Shown: positions 8,257-16,989 of the stretch, piece by piece
Layout: each line of letters begins with the position of its first letter
How positions within the stretch are numbered: position 1 is the stretch's first letter
Source: MPNP01 sp965215545
GTDB lineage: Bacteria > Pseudomonadota > Alphaproteobacteria > Rhodobacterales > Rhodobacteraceae
DNA length: 64,000 nt
Assembly: GCA_965215545.1 (NCBI GenBank)
Contig: OZ244066.1
Location: 992,001-1,056,000, forward strand
Reading direction: 5' to 3'
Program-made: the position numbers and the translations under genes
Notes under the pieces: generated by a model
Database searches by the model: none
Told to the model about the DNA's origin: nothing
The model's input: only the letters and a program-made list of their open reading frames with translations

Positions 8257-9663
8257 TCAGATGAAATCCCGCACATCACTCAACTGTCCGGTGACAGCGG
8301 CGGCAGCGGCCATGGCCGGGCTGACGAGATGGGTCCGGCCGCCCCGGCCCTGCCGGCCTTCGAAATTGCGGTTTGATGTCGATGCACATCGTTCGCCGGG
8401 CGCGAGCTGATCGGGGTTCATGCCGAGGCACATGGAGCACCCGGCCAGACGCCATTCGAAACCGGCCTCCATGAGCTGGCTGGCGATGCCTTCCTCCTCG
8501 GCCTGGGCCCGGACGAGACCCGAGCCGGGCACGATCATGGCCCTCAGACCATCCTTGACCTTGCGACCGGCCATCACCTTGGCCACTTCGCGAAGATCCT
8601 CGATCCGGCCATTCGTGCAGGAGCCAATGAAGACCGTATCGACAGGGATATCCTTGAGACGGGTCCCGGGCACAAGACCCATGTAGTCGAGGCTGCGCCG
8701 GACGGCATCGGCCTTGGGACCGGCAAACTCTTCCGGATGGGGTACGGCGCCGCTGATGGGCAGGACATCCTCGGGACTCGTGCCCCAGGTGACCACAGGC
8801 TCGATCGAGGCAGCATCGAAGGTCACGACACGGTCAAAATGAGCCCCTTCATCACTGGCGAGGGTCTGCCAGTACGCCAGGGCCAACTCGAAGGCCCCGG
8901 CCTTGGGGGCATGCGGTCGTGAACGGACGTAATCGAATGTTGTCGTGTCCGGGGCAATGAGTCCAGCCCGGGCCCCACCTTCAATCGCCATGTTGCAGAC
9001 CGTCATGCGCCCTTCCATGGAGAGCGACCGAATGGCGTCCCCGCAGTACTCGATCACGTGGCCTGTGGCACCAGCGGTCCCGGTATGGCCGATGATCGAG
9101 AGCGCCAGGTCCTTGGCGGTGACTCCGAATCCCAGTGTGCCCGTGACGTCGACCTTCATGTTGAGGGATTTCTTCTGGATCAGGGTCTGGGTGGCCAGGA
9201 CATGTTCAACCTCACTGGTCCCGATACCATGGGCCAAGGCCCCGAACGCCCCATGCGTTGCCGTGTGGCTGTCCCCACAGACGATGGTCATTCCAGGTTG
9301 GGTCCAACCCTGCTCCGGACCGATGATGTGAACAATGCCCTGGCGGATATCCTCCACATCGTAATAGACAATACCGAAATCCCGGGCATTGCGCTCGAGT
9401 GCCTCGAGCTGGATGCGGCTGTCCTCATTGAGGATGCCCCTGGCCCGATCGGGATCGGTGGGAATGTTGTGATCGGCCACGGCAATGGTCTTTGCCGGGG
9501 CCCGCACGACGCGCCCGGCCAGACGCAGACCTTCGAAAGCCTGGGGACTGGTGACCTCGTGCACCAGATGCCTGTCGATGTAGAGAAGACACGTGCCGTC
9601 ATCTGATTCATGCACCAGATGATCATCCCAGATCTTGTCATAGAGTGTGCGCAAACGCGTCAT
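8257..9663 (-). CDS. leuC: 3-isopropylmalate dehydratase large subunit
   Basis: Large [4Fe-4S] subunit of isopropylmalate isomerase (aconitase family). The 468-residue product starts MTRLRTLYDKIWDDHLVH and shows VCGDSHTATHGAFGALAHGIGTSEVEHV near residue 130, with cluster cysteines in IGSCTNGRIEDL and in GCSMCLGMNPD. The chosen ATG at 9663 follows GAGGTGG; the longer frame from 9720 adds a non-conserved stretch. leuD follows. No leader-peptide attenuator with leucine codons is apparent upstream. Confidence 0.96.
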   Translation of the reverse strand: MTRLRTLYDKIWDDHLVHESDDGTCLLYIDRHLVHEVTSPQAFEGLRLAGRVVRAPAKTIAVADHNIPTDPDRARGILNEDSRIQLEALERNARDFGIVYYDVEDIRQGIVHIIGPEQGWTQPGMTIVCGDSHTATHGAFGALAHGIGTSEVEHVLATQTLIQKKSLNMKVDVTGTLGFGVTAKDLALSIIGHTGTAGATGHVIEYCGDAIRSLSMEGRMTVCNMAIEGGARAGLIAPDTTTFDYVRSRPHAPKAGAFELALAYWQTLASDEGAHFDRVVTFDAASIEPVVTWGTSPEDVLPISGAVPHPEEFAGPKADAVRRSLDYMGLVPGTRLKDIPVDTVFIGSCTNGRIEDLREVAKVMAGRKVKDGLRAMIVPGSGLVRAQAEEEGIASQLMEAGFEWRLAGCSMCLGMNPDQLAPGERCASTSNRNFEGRQGRGGRTHLVSPAMAAAAAVTGQLSDVRDFI

Positions 9664-9835
9664 CCATCCACCTCGATTGCCCGATGCTCTCCCCAACAAG
9701 CACAGCCGTCTATATGACAAAACAGTCTGTGTCTCAAATTCCTCACGTCCGTTGCCAGCCGGATCGCCGGGCTCAGCTGGCCCGCCAAATCCACAGCATT
9801 GATTTCAACAGGTCAAGACGGTAGATGGGAGATGG

Positions 9836-9869
9836 TTCCATTGTGATCGTTATTCCATTGTGATCGTTG
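9836..9869. repeat. 17-base tandem duplication upstream of IalB-like gene
   Basis: TTCCATTGTGATCGTTA is repeated head to tail (9836-9852 and 9853-9869, one mismatch at the last base). It lies about 65 bases before the TTG start of the IalB-like gene and could be a doubled regulator site or a recent slippage product. The rest of 9664-9933 holds no gene; it carries the divergent leuC and IalB-like promoters. Confidence 0.6.
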
Positions 9870-9933
9870 AGCGGTGGATTTCCATGGGCGGTCTGGATGT
9901 GTACGGTTCGAACGTCACGGAGAGGTTGGTGAA

Positions 9934-10485
9934 TTGAAAACGATTCTGGGATACGCTGCGGTCCTGGGATACGCTGCGGTCCTGTCAGTCATCGCAATTC
10001 CAGCCAGCAGCCAGAGCGGTCTTGTCGGGCTCGGTCAGCATGGCGACTGGATTGTCTACAAGACGGATGATGATCCGGTTCAGTGCGGGATCATGTCCAT
10101 ACCCAAATCCATGGGCTTTACCCGCAATGGCCGATCGGTCAGGGCCAACCGCGGAAATACGCGCGTCATCATCCTCTATGTGAAGGATCAAACCGAGCAG
10201 GCAAACCTGGCCTTTGAATCCGGGTTTCCGATCAAGGCCGACACGACAGCCACCCTGCAGATCAATGGCAGCACGTACAACCTGTATATCGCTCCGCAAA
10301 TCGATTCATCGAAGACCTGGGCATGGCCGACTCGGAATGATGAAGCCCGGATCATTGACCAGATGCGCAAGGGCAATGAGGCCGTGATCACCTCCATATC
10401 CGAGCGTGGCACACAGGTGCGGGATGTCTATTCCCTGCGCGGCGTCACGGCCGGGCTCAACCTTGCCAGGGAAGAATGCAGCTGA
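9934..10485 (+). CDS. Exported invasion-associated locus B (IalB) family protein
   Basis: A 183-residue exported protein. The N-terminus LKTILGYAAVLGYAAVLSVIAIPASSQS is a signal peptide; its hydrophobic core is built from an exact 18-base tandem duplication (9946-9963 and 9964-9981) that doubles LGYAAV. The mature part carries IalB-family features: DWIVYKTDDDPVQCGI, then MRKGNEAVITSISERGTQVRDVYSLRGVTAGL near the C-terminus. Start chosen is TTG 9934, preceded by GAGAGG; the ATG at 9874 would bury the signal peptide behind 20 polar residues. IalB proteins are periplasmic or outer-membrane associated, widespread in Alphaproteobacteria and of unclear biochemical role. Confidence 0.75.
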   Translation: MKTILGYAAVLGYAAVLSVIAIPASSQSGLVGLGQHGDWIVYKTDDDPVQCGIMSIPKSMGFTRNGRSVRANRGNTRVIILYVKDQTEQANLAFESGFPIKADTTATLQINGSTYNLYIAPQIDSSKTWAWPTRNDEARIIDQMRKGNEAVITSISERGTQVRDVYSLRGVTAGLNLAREECS

Positions 10486-10552
10486 GACCGGTGCTGGTGC
10501 CCGGTCGGGACAATTGGCGCTTCTGAACTGCAGGACTGACTCCCCATCAACC

Positions 10553-11743
10553 ATGGTTCCGGACCGCATCGACCCTGGCACTGTCCCGAGGGCAGAGTCC
10601 GGAGACAGGCAGGACAGGGCCCGGGCGAACCTGATCGGACTCACCCGCGAGCAGATGGCGGCCAGGCTTGCTGCAATCGGAACACCTGCCGACAGGGTCA
10701 GGATGCGGGTCGACCAGCTCTGGACCTGGATTTACGTGCGGGGTGTGCGCGATTTTGCAGCCATGACCAACCTGGCCAGGACCTATCGGGCCCAGCTTGA
10801 TGAGACCTGCACATTAGAGGTCCCGGACTGTGTCCGCAAACAGGTCAGCAAGGACGGCACCCGAAAATATCTTTTCCGTCTGCACGCCGGACATGAAGTC
10901 GAGACAGTCTACATACCCGAAGAGGGCCGGGGGACCGTCTGCCTGTCCTCCCAGGTGGGGTGCACGCTGAACTGTTCCTTTTGCCATACGGGAACCCAGG
11001 CCTTTGTCCGCAACCTGATGCCGGCAGAAATCATTGGCCAGTTCATGGCGGTCCGGGATGACCTTGGCGAGTGGCCCCTGCCGGGCCGGCACCCCAAATC
11101 GGAACAGCGGCTGGCTTCCAACATCGTGCTGATGGGCATGGGGGAGCCACTCTACAATTTCGAGAATGTCCGGGATGCCATGCGGATCGCCATGGATGAC
11201 AAGGGCATCAGCCTGTCCCGGCGCCGCATCACCCTCTCGACCGCCGGCGTTGTCCCCGGCATTGCACGGACCGGGGCCGAAATTGGCTGCCGCCTGGCGA
11301 TCTCCCTGCACGGCACAACGGACGAGATCCGCAGCCGGCTCGTGCCGATCAATCGCAAGTGGGGCCTTGAGGAGCTTCTGGCCGCCCTGCGCAATTACCC
11401 CCGTCTTTCCAATGCCGACCGGATCACCTTCGAGTATGCCATGATCCGTGATGTCAATGATTCGGATCAGGATGCCCGACGATTGGTCAGCATGCTCAGA
11501 AACATCCCGGCCAAGGTCAACCTCATCCCCTTCAACCGCTGGCCCGGCACTGCGTACCAGCGCTCGACTCCCGATCGGATCAGGAGTTTTGCCAGCATCA
11601 TTTTCCGGGCCGGCTACCCTTCCCCCGTCCGCACGCCACGCGGTGAGGACATCCTGGCGGCCTGCGGCCAGCTCAAATCAGCCACCCAACGGCCCCGGCG
11701 GGCGGCCAGAGCACCAGAGCGCACCCACATCACCGGCCCGTAA
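10553..11743 (+). CDS. rlmN: 23S rRNA (A2503-C2)/tRNA (A37-C2) methyltransferase
   Basis: Radical-SAM enzyme that methylates C2 of A2503 in 23S rRNA and A37 in some tRNAs. The radical-SAM cluster motif CTLNCSFCHTG lies near residue 128, preceded by the RlmN signature TVCLSSQVGC. Downstream are NIVLMGMGEPLYNF, LSTAGVVPGI and LAISLHGTTDEIR, and the catalytic-cysteine region SPVRTPRGEDILAACGQL near the C-terminus. ATG 10553 is chosen; an upstream frame from 10406 overlaps the IalB-like gene and adds no conserved sequence. The 3' end overlaps the convergent CAP-domain gene by 14 bases. Confidence 0.95.
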   Translation: MVPDRIDPGTVPRAESGDRQDRARANLIGLTREQMAARLAAIGTPADRVRMRVDQLWTWIYVRGVRDFAAMTNLARTYRAQLDETCTLEVPDCVRKQVSKDGTRKYLFRLHAGHEVETVYIPEEGRGTVCLSSQVGCTLNCSFCHTGTQAFVRNLMPAEIIGQFMAVRDDLGEWPLPGRHPKSEQRLASNIVLMGMGEPLYNFENVRDAMRIAMDDKGISLSRRRITLSTAGVVPGIARTGAEIGCRLAISLHGTTDEIRSRLVPINRKWGLEELLAALRNYPRLSNADRITFEYAMIRDVNDSDQDARRLVSMLRNIPAKVNLIPFNRWPGTAYQRSTPDRIRSFASIIFRAGYPSPVRTPRGEDILAACGQLKSATQRPRRAARAPERTHITGP

Positions 11744-12278
11744 TCAGGACCCACCAGACCCGGCCTTCCTCGTTCTGGTACCATCCCAGACCCAGATCCC
11801 GGGCGACGGTGTGCAGGAGGTTGTCCCGGGCCCGATTGTCAAGGAGCATGCCATGGATGACCACAAGCGGTGGATCGAAGGCCTGCACGACATTCTCAGC
11901 GAGCACCGTTCCCCGATACCCGGCCCTGGCCGCCCGCACGACGGGTGAGGTCCCGGCGGCACTGAAGTTCCAGGTCTTCTGTTGACTGTTGAGATCGCTG
12001 GCATGGGCAAAAGCGGCGGCATTCAGTTGGGGGACGTAGGCCAGGGGCACCTTGTCTGACACACGACGGACGGCATTGACCATATCGAGAACCCGGGCAC
12101 CGATGCGTTGGCTTTCCTTCTCGTCAATCCAGTAGATCGCCGGAACCCGCGCGGCGGCGTCCGTCCCGCCATCCTGTGCCCGGACCGGCAGGGATGCACA
12201 CAGCGCCAGGAAAACCAGCAACGCTGCCGGAACAGGGCAGCAGACACCCCGCATCCGGCGCATGAATCGTGCTGTCAT
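11730..12278 (-). CDS. Secreted CAP (SCP/PR-1) domain protein
   Basis: A 182-residue protein with a cleavable signal peptide (MTARFMRRMRGVCCPVPAAL, ending VRAQDG) and a CAP-like domain: ARVLDMVNAVRR, LAYVPQLNAAAFAHASDLNSQ, AGYRGTVLAENV and DNLLHTVARDLGLGWYQ follow the order of bacterial SCP/PR-1 proteins. Metal-binding histidines of the canonical fold are only partly visible (AFAHASDL). A longer frame begins at 12305; ATG 12278 gives the more typical signal peptide. Bacterial CAP proteins are exported and of uncertain function. Convergent with rlmN. Confidence 0.7.
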   Translation of the reverse strand: MTARFMRRMRGVCCPVPAALLVFLALCASLPVRAQDGGTDAAARVPAIYWIDEKESQRIGARVLDMVNAVRRVSDKVPLAYVPQLNAAAFAHASDLNSQQKTWNFSAAGTSPVVRAARAGYRGTVLAENVVQAFDPPLVVIHGMLLDNRARDNLLHTVARDLGLGWYQNEEGRVWWVLITGR

Positions 12279-12467
12279 GCCCTGCTTTCCCCACAATACC
12301 ATCAAGGGGTGACATTGTGGACAACTGTCCGATGACTTGCAATTTTTCCAACCGGAAGTCTTGCCCTTTGGCAGTCAATTATGTTTGATGGTGGTTGTTG
12401 CCACGACCCATTTCGGGCACACGGACTCCCTGCGGAACGATCGCCAATCGCAAACGGGAGCCGAGAC

Positions 12468-13028
12468 ATGGATGACCGCATCAGTCGCCGTGACTTTACC
12501 AGGGCGGCACTGGCCACGCTCGGCGCATCACTTGCTGCCGGTCCGGCACTTGGGCGACCCCGGAGCACTCATATCGTTGCGAGTTACACCCGGCAGAATT
12601 GGCGGGATCACTTCCCTCATCTCCGCAATGGCGCAATTTTGGTGGAGGTGCGCTACAAGATCCTGCATTTCTGGTCAGAGGATGGTCGGGACTATCGAGT
12701 CTATCCCACCTCAACACCGATCTCGGCCGACCTGACCCGGCTGGGCCGGACCAGCATCACACACAAGGTTGTCGGTCCCTCCTGGCGCCCCACCCCGGCC
12801 ATGCGCGAGCGCAATCCGGAATGGCCGGAATACATGCCGCCGGGGCCGGACAATCCACTGGGGACCCACGCCCTCTACCTGACCTGGCAGTATTACCGGA
12901 TCCATGGCACCCACGATGATCTGAAGATCGGGCGTCGATCCTCGAATGGCTGCATTGGCCTGTTCAATCACCAGATTGCCGAACTCTACGACCTGACGAT
13001 GGCCGGGACACAGGTCCTGCTGATCTAG
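12468..13028 (+). CDS. Tat-exported L,D-transpeptidase (YkuD/ErfK) variant
   Basis: A 186-residue exported protein. The N-terminus MDDRISRRDFTRAALATLGA has a twin-arginine motif (SRRDFT) and hydrophobic core, so export is by the Tat route. The YkuD domain is visible from residue 60 (AILVEVRYKILHFWSEDG) to YRIHGTHDDLKIGRRSSNGCIGLFN near the end. The catalytic His and Cys of HGT...SxGC are both present, but the arginine that normally follows (GCIR) is glycine here (GCIG). That arginine is nearly invariant in active L,D-transpeptidases, so activity may be altered. ATG 12468 follows CGGGAG. Role expected in peptidoglycan cross-linking or anchoring of envelope proteins. Confidence 0.85.
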   Translation: MDDRISRRDFTRAALATLGASLAAGPALGRPRSTHIVASYTRQNWRDHFPHLRNGAILVEVRYKILHFWSEDGRDYRVYPTSTPISADLTRLGRTSITHKVVGPSWRPTPAMRERNPEWPEYMPPGPDNPLGTHALYLTWQYYRIHGTHDDLKIGRRSSNGCIGLFNHQIAELYDLTMAGTQVLLI

Positions 13029-13132
13029 CCCGAATCCTTCTGATGGTCCCGACCCGTCCCGTTTACGACTTGACCGGGCAGTGCTTTCGTGTATTGCCCG
13101 TTGACAAGTCACACATGATACTGGAGGTAGGT

Positions 13133-13336
13133 ATGAAGAAACTCTTTCTTGCTGCTGTCATTTCTTCGTTCGCTGTCGGCGCAAACGCGGGTGGCATCGA
13201 TGACGGAATGGATGACGGAATGGATGACATGGCTGAGGCTTCGATGGAAGAGCCTGAAGTCGACGCACCTGCTGGTGGCGGTGCGGGTCTCCTGATCCTT
13301 CTGGCAGTCGTGGCGCTCGCAGCCGCAGCCGGCTGA
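13133..13336 (+). CDS. Small exported acidic protein with C-terminal hydrophobic tail
   Basis: A 67-residue product: signal peptide MKKLFLAAVISSFAVGANAG, an acidic Met/Asp-rich middle (DDGMDDGMDDMAEAS, EEPEVDAP), a GGGAG hinge and a hydrophobic end (LLILLAVVALAAAAG). This layout recalls short exported proteins found in many Rhodobacterales and relatives, often without a known role. ATG 13133 follows CTGGAGGT. The upstream extension of the frame to 13043 is non-coding in character. A short internal repeat (GATGACGGAATG twice) encodes the DDGM pair. Confidence 0.65.
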   Translation: MKKLFLAAVISSFAVGANAGGIDDGMDDGMDDMAEASMEEPEVDAPAGGGAGLLILLAVVALAAAAG

Positions 13337-13357
13337 GCCTGAACTCGGAACCGATCC

Positions 13358-13389
13358 CGAACCGGGCTGCCCTCGGGTTGCCCGGTTCG
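13358..13389 (+). terminator. Hairpin after small exported protein gene
   Basis: CGAACCGGGC (13358-13367) pairs with GCCCGGTTCG (13380-13389) over a 12-base loop, 21 bases after the stop at 13336. No clear T-run follows, so it may be a bidirectional or weak terminator between convergent genes. Confidence 0.45.
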
Positions 13390-13421
13390 TCTGATGTCCG
13401 GCGGATGCCGTCTTCGAACCC

Positions 13422-14282
13422 TCAGTCCTGACGCAGGCAGGCTGGCAGGCCCGTCGTGTAGTCTGGATATTTCAGCACATAGTCCAGTGTGGATTTGACG
13501 TGCCCGTTGCTGACGCGCTTTGATTCCGAGTAAAAACTCCGCGCCATCGGACTCAACGCCGCCTCGGCAAAGGGAACTGCCGGTGGCTCTGGCATCCCGA
13601 GCAGTCGGGCGGCGTGGCTGGTCACGATCTCTGGCCGTTCGGGGCGGTCATCACAGACGTTATAGAGCCCACCTGGCAGGTCCCGGGTCAGGGACCGGTG
13701 CAGGATCCCGGCAATGTCGTCCACATGGATCCGGTTGAAGACCTGGCCCGGCTTGATGATGCGCCGCGAGCGCCCACGCTGCAGCTGGGCAATCGGCCCC
13801 CGGCCCGGACCATAGATTCCTGCCAATCGGAAGATGTGCAACGGAATCTCCCAGCTGCTGGCCAGCGACTGCCACTCGATCTCCGCAGCCACACGGGCGT
13901 GTCCACGTTCGGTAGTGGGCTGGACAGGCGTCCCCTCGTCAACCCAGGCGCCATCATGATGGCCATAGACCGCTGTGGTTGAGAGATAACCCAGCCACCT
14001 GATCCGCCCGGGCGTTGCTGTGGTCCATCGCTCGCGCAGGTGCCGGGCGACAATGTCGCCGTCCGCAGTCGGGGCAATCGAGACCAGGATATGGGTTGCT
14101 GCATCAAGGGTCGTTCCGACCTCGCCACCGGGCCACATGTGCAGCCCGAGATCAGGGTGGCCAGCGGCTTTCCCTGCGGACCGCGTGGTGCCCGCCACCG
14201 CCCATCCACCCTCGGCAAGGAGACGGTCCGCGAGACGCATGGCACTGTAGCCCATGCCGAAACAGAAAAGTCGGGTCGCCAT
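13422..14282 (-). CDS. NAD(P)-dependent epimerase/reductase, SDR superfamily (YeeZ-like)
   Basis: A 286-residue extended short-chain dehydrogenase-like protein. A degenerate nucleotide-binding loop FGMGYSAMRLADRL is at the N-terminus instead of GxxGxxG. YLSTTAVYGHHDGAWVDE lies near residue 100, followed by IFRLAGIYGPGRGPI and HVDDIAGILHRSL. This arrangement is that of the YeeZ/ SDR family oxidoreductases, whose substrate is unknown. ATG 14282 (MATRLFCFG) is preferred over 14294. It is followed upstream by queG on the same strand with 57 bases between. Confidence 0.8.
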   Translation of the reverse strand: MATRLFCFGMGYSAMRLADRLLAEGGWAVAGTTRSAGKAAGHPDLGLHMWPGGEVGTTLDAATHILVSIAPTADGDIVARHLRERWTTATPGRIRWLGYLSTTAVYGHHDGAWVDEGTPVQPTTERGHARVAAEIEWQSLASSWEIPLHIFRLAGIYGPGRGPIAQLQRGRSRRIIKPGQVFNRIHVDDIAGILHRSLTRDLPGGLYNVCDDRPERPEIVTSHAARLLGMPEPPAVPFAEAALSPMARSFYSESKRVSNGHVKSTLDYVLKYPDYTTGLPACLRQD

Positions 14283-14339
14283 CAGCTTCTCCATATCTGC
14301 AGCCTCCGGGTCCGGCAGGAGCGGCCCGAGGCATCGTTG

Positions 14340-15416
14340 TCAAACGCCATCGCTGTCAGCCTTTCTGCGCTGCCGGGCCGGCGACAGCATCATGACAGCC
14401 CAGCGTGCGGCATCCGCCACGACAGGATCCGGGTCATCAACATGGGTGCGGGCCGGCGGCTGCAGCCTTGGTTGACCGGAATTGCCCATGGCATAGAGGA
14501 CATTCCGCAGGAAACGATTGCGACCGATCCGGCGGATGGGGTTTTTGTGGAAGTGGCGGCGGAATTGCCCATCGTCTAGCGCAACCAGGGCTGCCAGCTG
14601 CGGTGATTGCAGGTCATTGCGGGCATGGAACCGTGTCTCGCGGGCCGTGCGGGCAAACTTGTTCCAGGGGCAGACCGCCAGGCAATCATCGCAGCCGTAG
14701 ATCCTGTTGCCGAGCAGTGGTCGCAGTGCCGGGTCCACCGGCCCCTTGTGCTCGATCGTGAGATAGGAAATGCACCGACGGGCATCCAGCTGATAGGGAG
14801 CCGGAAAGGCATCGGTCGGACAGACATCAAGACAGCGCCGGCAACTGCCGCAATGATCCGACTCAGGAGGTGTGGGTGGGATATCAAGTGTTGTGAAGAT
14901 CGTGCCCAGAAAGAACCAGCTGCCGAGGTCCCGGCTGACGAGATTCGTATGTCTGCCCTGCCAGCCAAGACCGGCACTCTGGGCCAACGGCTTTTCCATC
15001 ACGGGTGCGGTGTCGACAAAGATCTTGATTCCGGCATCTTTGTCCTTGCGGATGAGCCACTGCCCAAGACCCTTCAATCGCCCCTTGAGAACAGCATGGT
15101 AGTCCTGGTTCCGGGCATAAATCGAGATGGTGCCCCGGTCCGGGCGTTCCGTATTGGCCAGGGAGTTCACCTCCTGGCCATAGGAGGCCGCAACCATGAT
15201 GATCGAGCGGACATCCGGCCACAAGCACCGCGGATCACCCCGCCAGCGCGATCGCCGTTTCATCCAGGACATCTCGCCATGATAGTTGCGTGCAAGGAAG
15301 GCCTGCAGCCCCCGTTTGGCGTCCCCAATGGAATCCGGTCGACAGACACCAAAGGCATCAAATCCCTCACGGCGGACCCGCGCACCGATCTCTCCCACAA
15401 GGGACATTTCCTGCAT
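14340..15416 (-). CDS. queG: Epoxyqueuosine reductase
   Basis: Cobalamin-dependent iron-sulfur reductase for the last step of queuosine synthesis, acting on epoxyqueuosine in tRNA. The 358-residue product has KIFVDTAPVMEKPLAQSAGLGWQGRHTNLVS near residue 130 and two [4Fe-4S] motifs: CGSCRRCLDVCPTDAF near residue 190 and CDDCLAVCPWNKFA near residue 245. A C-terminal HEAT-like tail follows. ATG 15416 has GGGGAG seven bases upstream, so it is preferred to the in-frame ATG at 15437. Confidence 0.94.
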   Translation of the reverse strand: MQEMSLVGEIGARVRREGFDAFGVCRPDSIGDAKRGLQAFLARNYHGEMSWMKRRSRWRGDPRCLWPDVRSIIMVAASYGQEVNSLANTERPDRGTISIYARNQDYHAVLKGRLKGLGQWLIRKDKDAGIKIFVDTAPVMEKPLAQSAGLGWQGRHTNLVSRDLGSWFFLGTIFTTLDIPPTPPESDHCGSCRRCLDVCPTDAFPAPYQLDARRCISYLTIEHKGPVDPALRPLLGNRIYGCDDCLAVCPWNKFARTARETRFHARNDLQSPQLAALVALDDGQFRRHFHKNPIRRIGRNRFLRNVLYAMGNSGQPRLQPPARTHVDDPDPVVADAARWAVMMLSPARQRRKADSDGV

Positions 15417-15754
15417 GCTCACTCCCCAATCCGCCAAGCCCGATCACGGCCTGGCGCGAGTGTGACTGTTGTGCCATCCATGATCGCGGAACGTCCGGGC
15501 ATGACCACCCACGCCCGCCGGCTTTGTGCCGTTGATCTATATGGGGATTCTCTGCAAGAGTGCCATCGGTAATGCAATGTGTGCCAAGGCCGGACCTGGA
15601 CAGTGCGGCATGCTGGGGCGTCTGGAACGGAAGTGGGGATGTCTTCCACCATGTCGTTTCAGTGCGACCTCCTCCCCCGCACGTCTATTGTTCGGGGTTC
15701 CCCGTTCCGGGGAGGGGCGGGACACCCTCACTGATTGCCGATGATGGACAACTC

Positions 15755-15792
15755 GCGTGCCCTGCTCGGCTATACAGCCGAGCAGGGCACGC
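15755..15792. repeat. Perfect 17-bp-stem palindrome with 4-base loop
   Basis: Positions 15755-15771 (GCGTGCCCTGCTCGGCT) are perfectly complementary to 15776-15792 across the loop ATAC. No T-run follows on either strand, which argues against a simple intrinsic terminator. It lies in a gene-free stretch from the queG start (15417) to 15975, which also contains a smaller CCCCG-TTC-CGGGG hairpin near 15700. No gene is supported in that stretch. Confidence 0.75.
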
Positions 15793-15975
15793 GGTGACCC
15801 GGACAAGGGAAATCCGATCATGCGTCTGCAAGTCGAAATTGACTTTGAAATCCTGGGGACAGGTGCCGCGACAATTCGCTCGTCACCTCGCGTATCGTGA
15901 TCCTGCCATCATTGTCCGCAACCATTCAATCAAATTGGGCTATTTCCAGCTTGTTCCCTGCAGCCTCAAGGACGG

Positions 15976-16497
15976 TCAGACTGAACTGGTCGCAAGGGCC
16001 TTGCATGAGTCCTGATCGGTGCTTCTGGGCTGATACCCCGCCGGGGCGACGTTGCACGTGCCCCCAATGGTGGTGCCGATGACTCTCTCCAGTGGGAACT
16101 GGGCGACTGGGATCACACCTCTGGCGGGAAATCCCATGATTCCTGCACAAGCAGGGACACGGCACTGTCCATGCGAAGCAACAGGTCGGGTCCCGATCGT
16201 CGTTCCAGAATCGCCAGTGACTTCTGCCTCAGGCGGCAGGTCCCGCACCGGATCCAGCATCTGGCCTGGCCCGGACTGGCGGTGTGGATGGGGTATGGAA
16301 GTCATGCGTGTTGCATAGTCGGCAACAAGGTTTTCCTCGCCCGCAGCTGCCTTGAGGTTGCCTGACCGAAGAAATGCGGCCTTCTTTGCAAGACAGTCAG
16401 TGAAGTCGCGGATTGTATCAGGCTCTGACATCACAATGTCCAGCGCGGTCTCATTGAACACATGGATGAACGAACCGTCAGTCTCAATTCTCGACAC
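15976..16497 (-). CDS. Hypothetical protein
   Basis: Open frame of 173 codons. The first 65 residues (MSRIETDGSFIHVFNETALD, then acidic and helical text ending NLVADYATRM) look like protein; the remainder is less convincing. At the 3' end a neighbouring frame reads QFSLTVLEAAGNKLEIAQFD, suggesting a frameshift near 16000. No family recognised, no signal peptide or membrane segment. It could be a decayed gene. Confidence 0.3.
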   Translation of the reverse strand: MSRIETDGSFIHVFNETALDIVMSEPDTIRDFTDCLAKKAAFLRSGNLKAAAGEENLVADYATRMTSIPHPHRQSGPGQMLDPVRDLPPEAEVTGDSGTTIGTRPVASHGQCRVPACAGIMGFPARGVIPVAQFPLERVIGTTIGGTCNVAPAGYQPRSTDQDSCKALATSSV

Positions 16498-16895
16498 TGA
16501 CAGGTGATCCCAACCACAGGCTGGGAATGGGCTGTTGTTTCGCTGATTGTCTCGTCAGGATACGAGGAGGATTTCCCGGATTGATCCGACACCGAATGGC
16601 CGGGAATCCGGTATGATCCGAGACACCGCAGACATCCTGGAGTGTCTTTCCAAGCAAACCATCCTTCCAAGCAGAATGCCTTCCCGGGCAGGGTCGCGAA
16701 GGAGACGGTCCTGCTGTCCCGGGACCGACTGCCTATCCTGCCCTGAACAGATCACGGGAAGAAAAGGTGGCCCGCGTGGAATCCGCTCCACCGGGCAGCG
16801 CGGTGGCATCGCCAGCGGTCCATCCCCTGTCAGCGTGAGAGTCTGCACGCATCTGGAATCGAACCGAGATTGACGCACTCGAGCTGGCCATCATA

Positions 16896-16938
16896 TTGAC
16901 AGGGTTCCGGTGTCACTGTACGTCGTCGCAGACGACGT
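16896..16938 (+). promoter_or_regulatory. Promoter with overlapping inverted repeat upstream of DUF433/DUF5615 pair
   Basis: TTGACA (16896-16901) is followed 17 bases on by TACGTC (16919-16924). The -10 region is covered by a perfect inverted repeat, ACGTCGTC-GCA-GACGACGT (16920-16938). The antitoxin ATG is at 16990. This is the expected layout for autorepression by an antitoxin or toxin-antitoxin complex. The stretch 16498-16895 contains no supported gene. Confidence 0.5.
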
Positions 16939-16989
16939 GCGACGTGCGGGTTGGACACCGGGATCACGCAGGTGAGGAGAATCAAGGTC

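Noticed and set aside
15755..15792. Palindrome as a rho-independent terminator of queG or of the 15976 frame.
   Set aside because: No T-run on either strand. It lies upstream of queG (minus strand), not after it.
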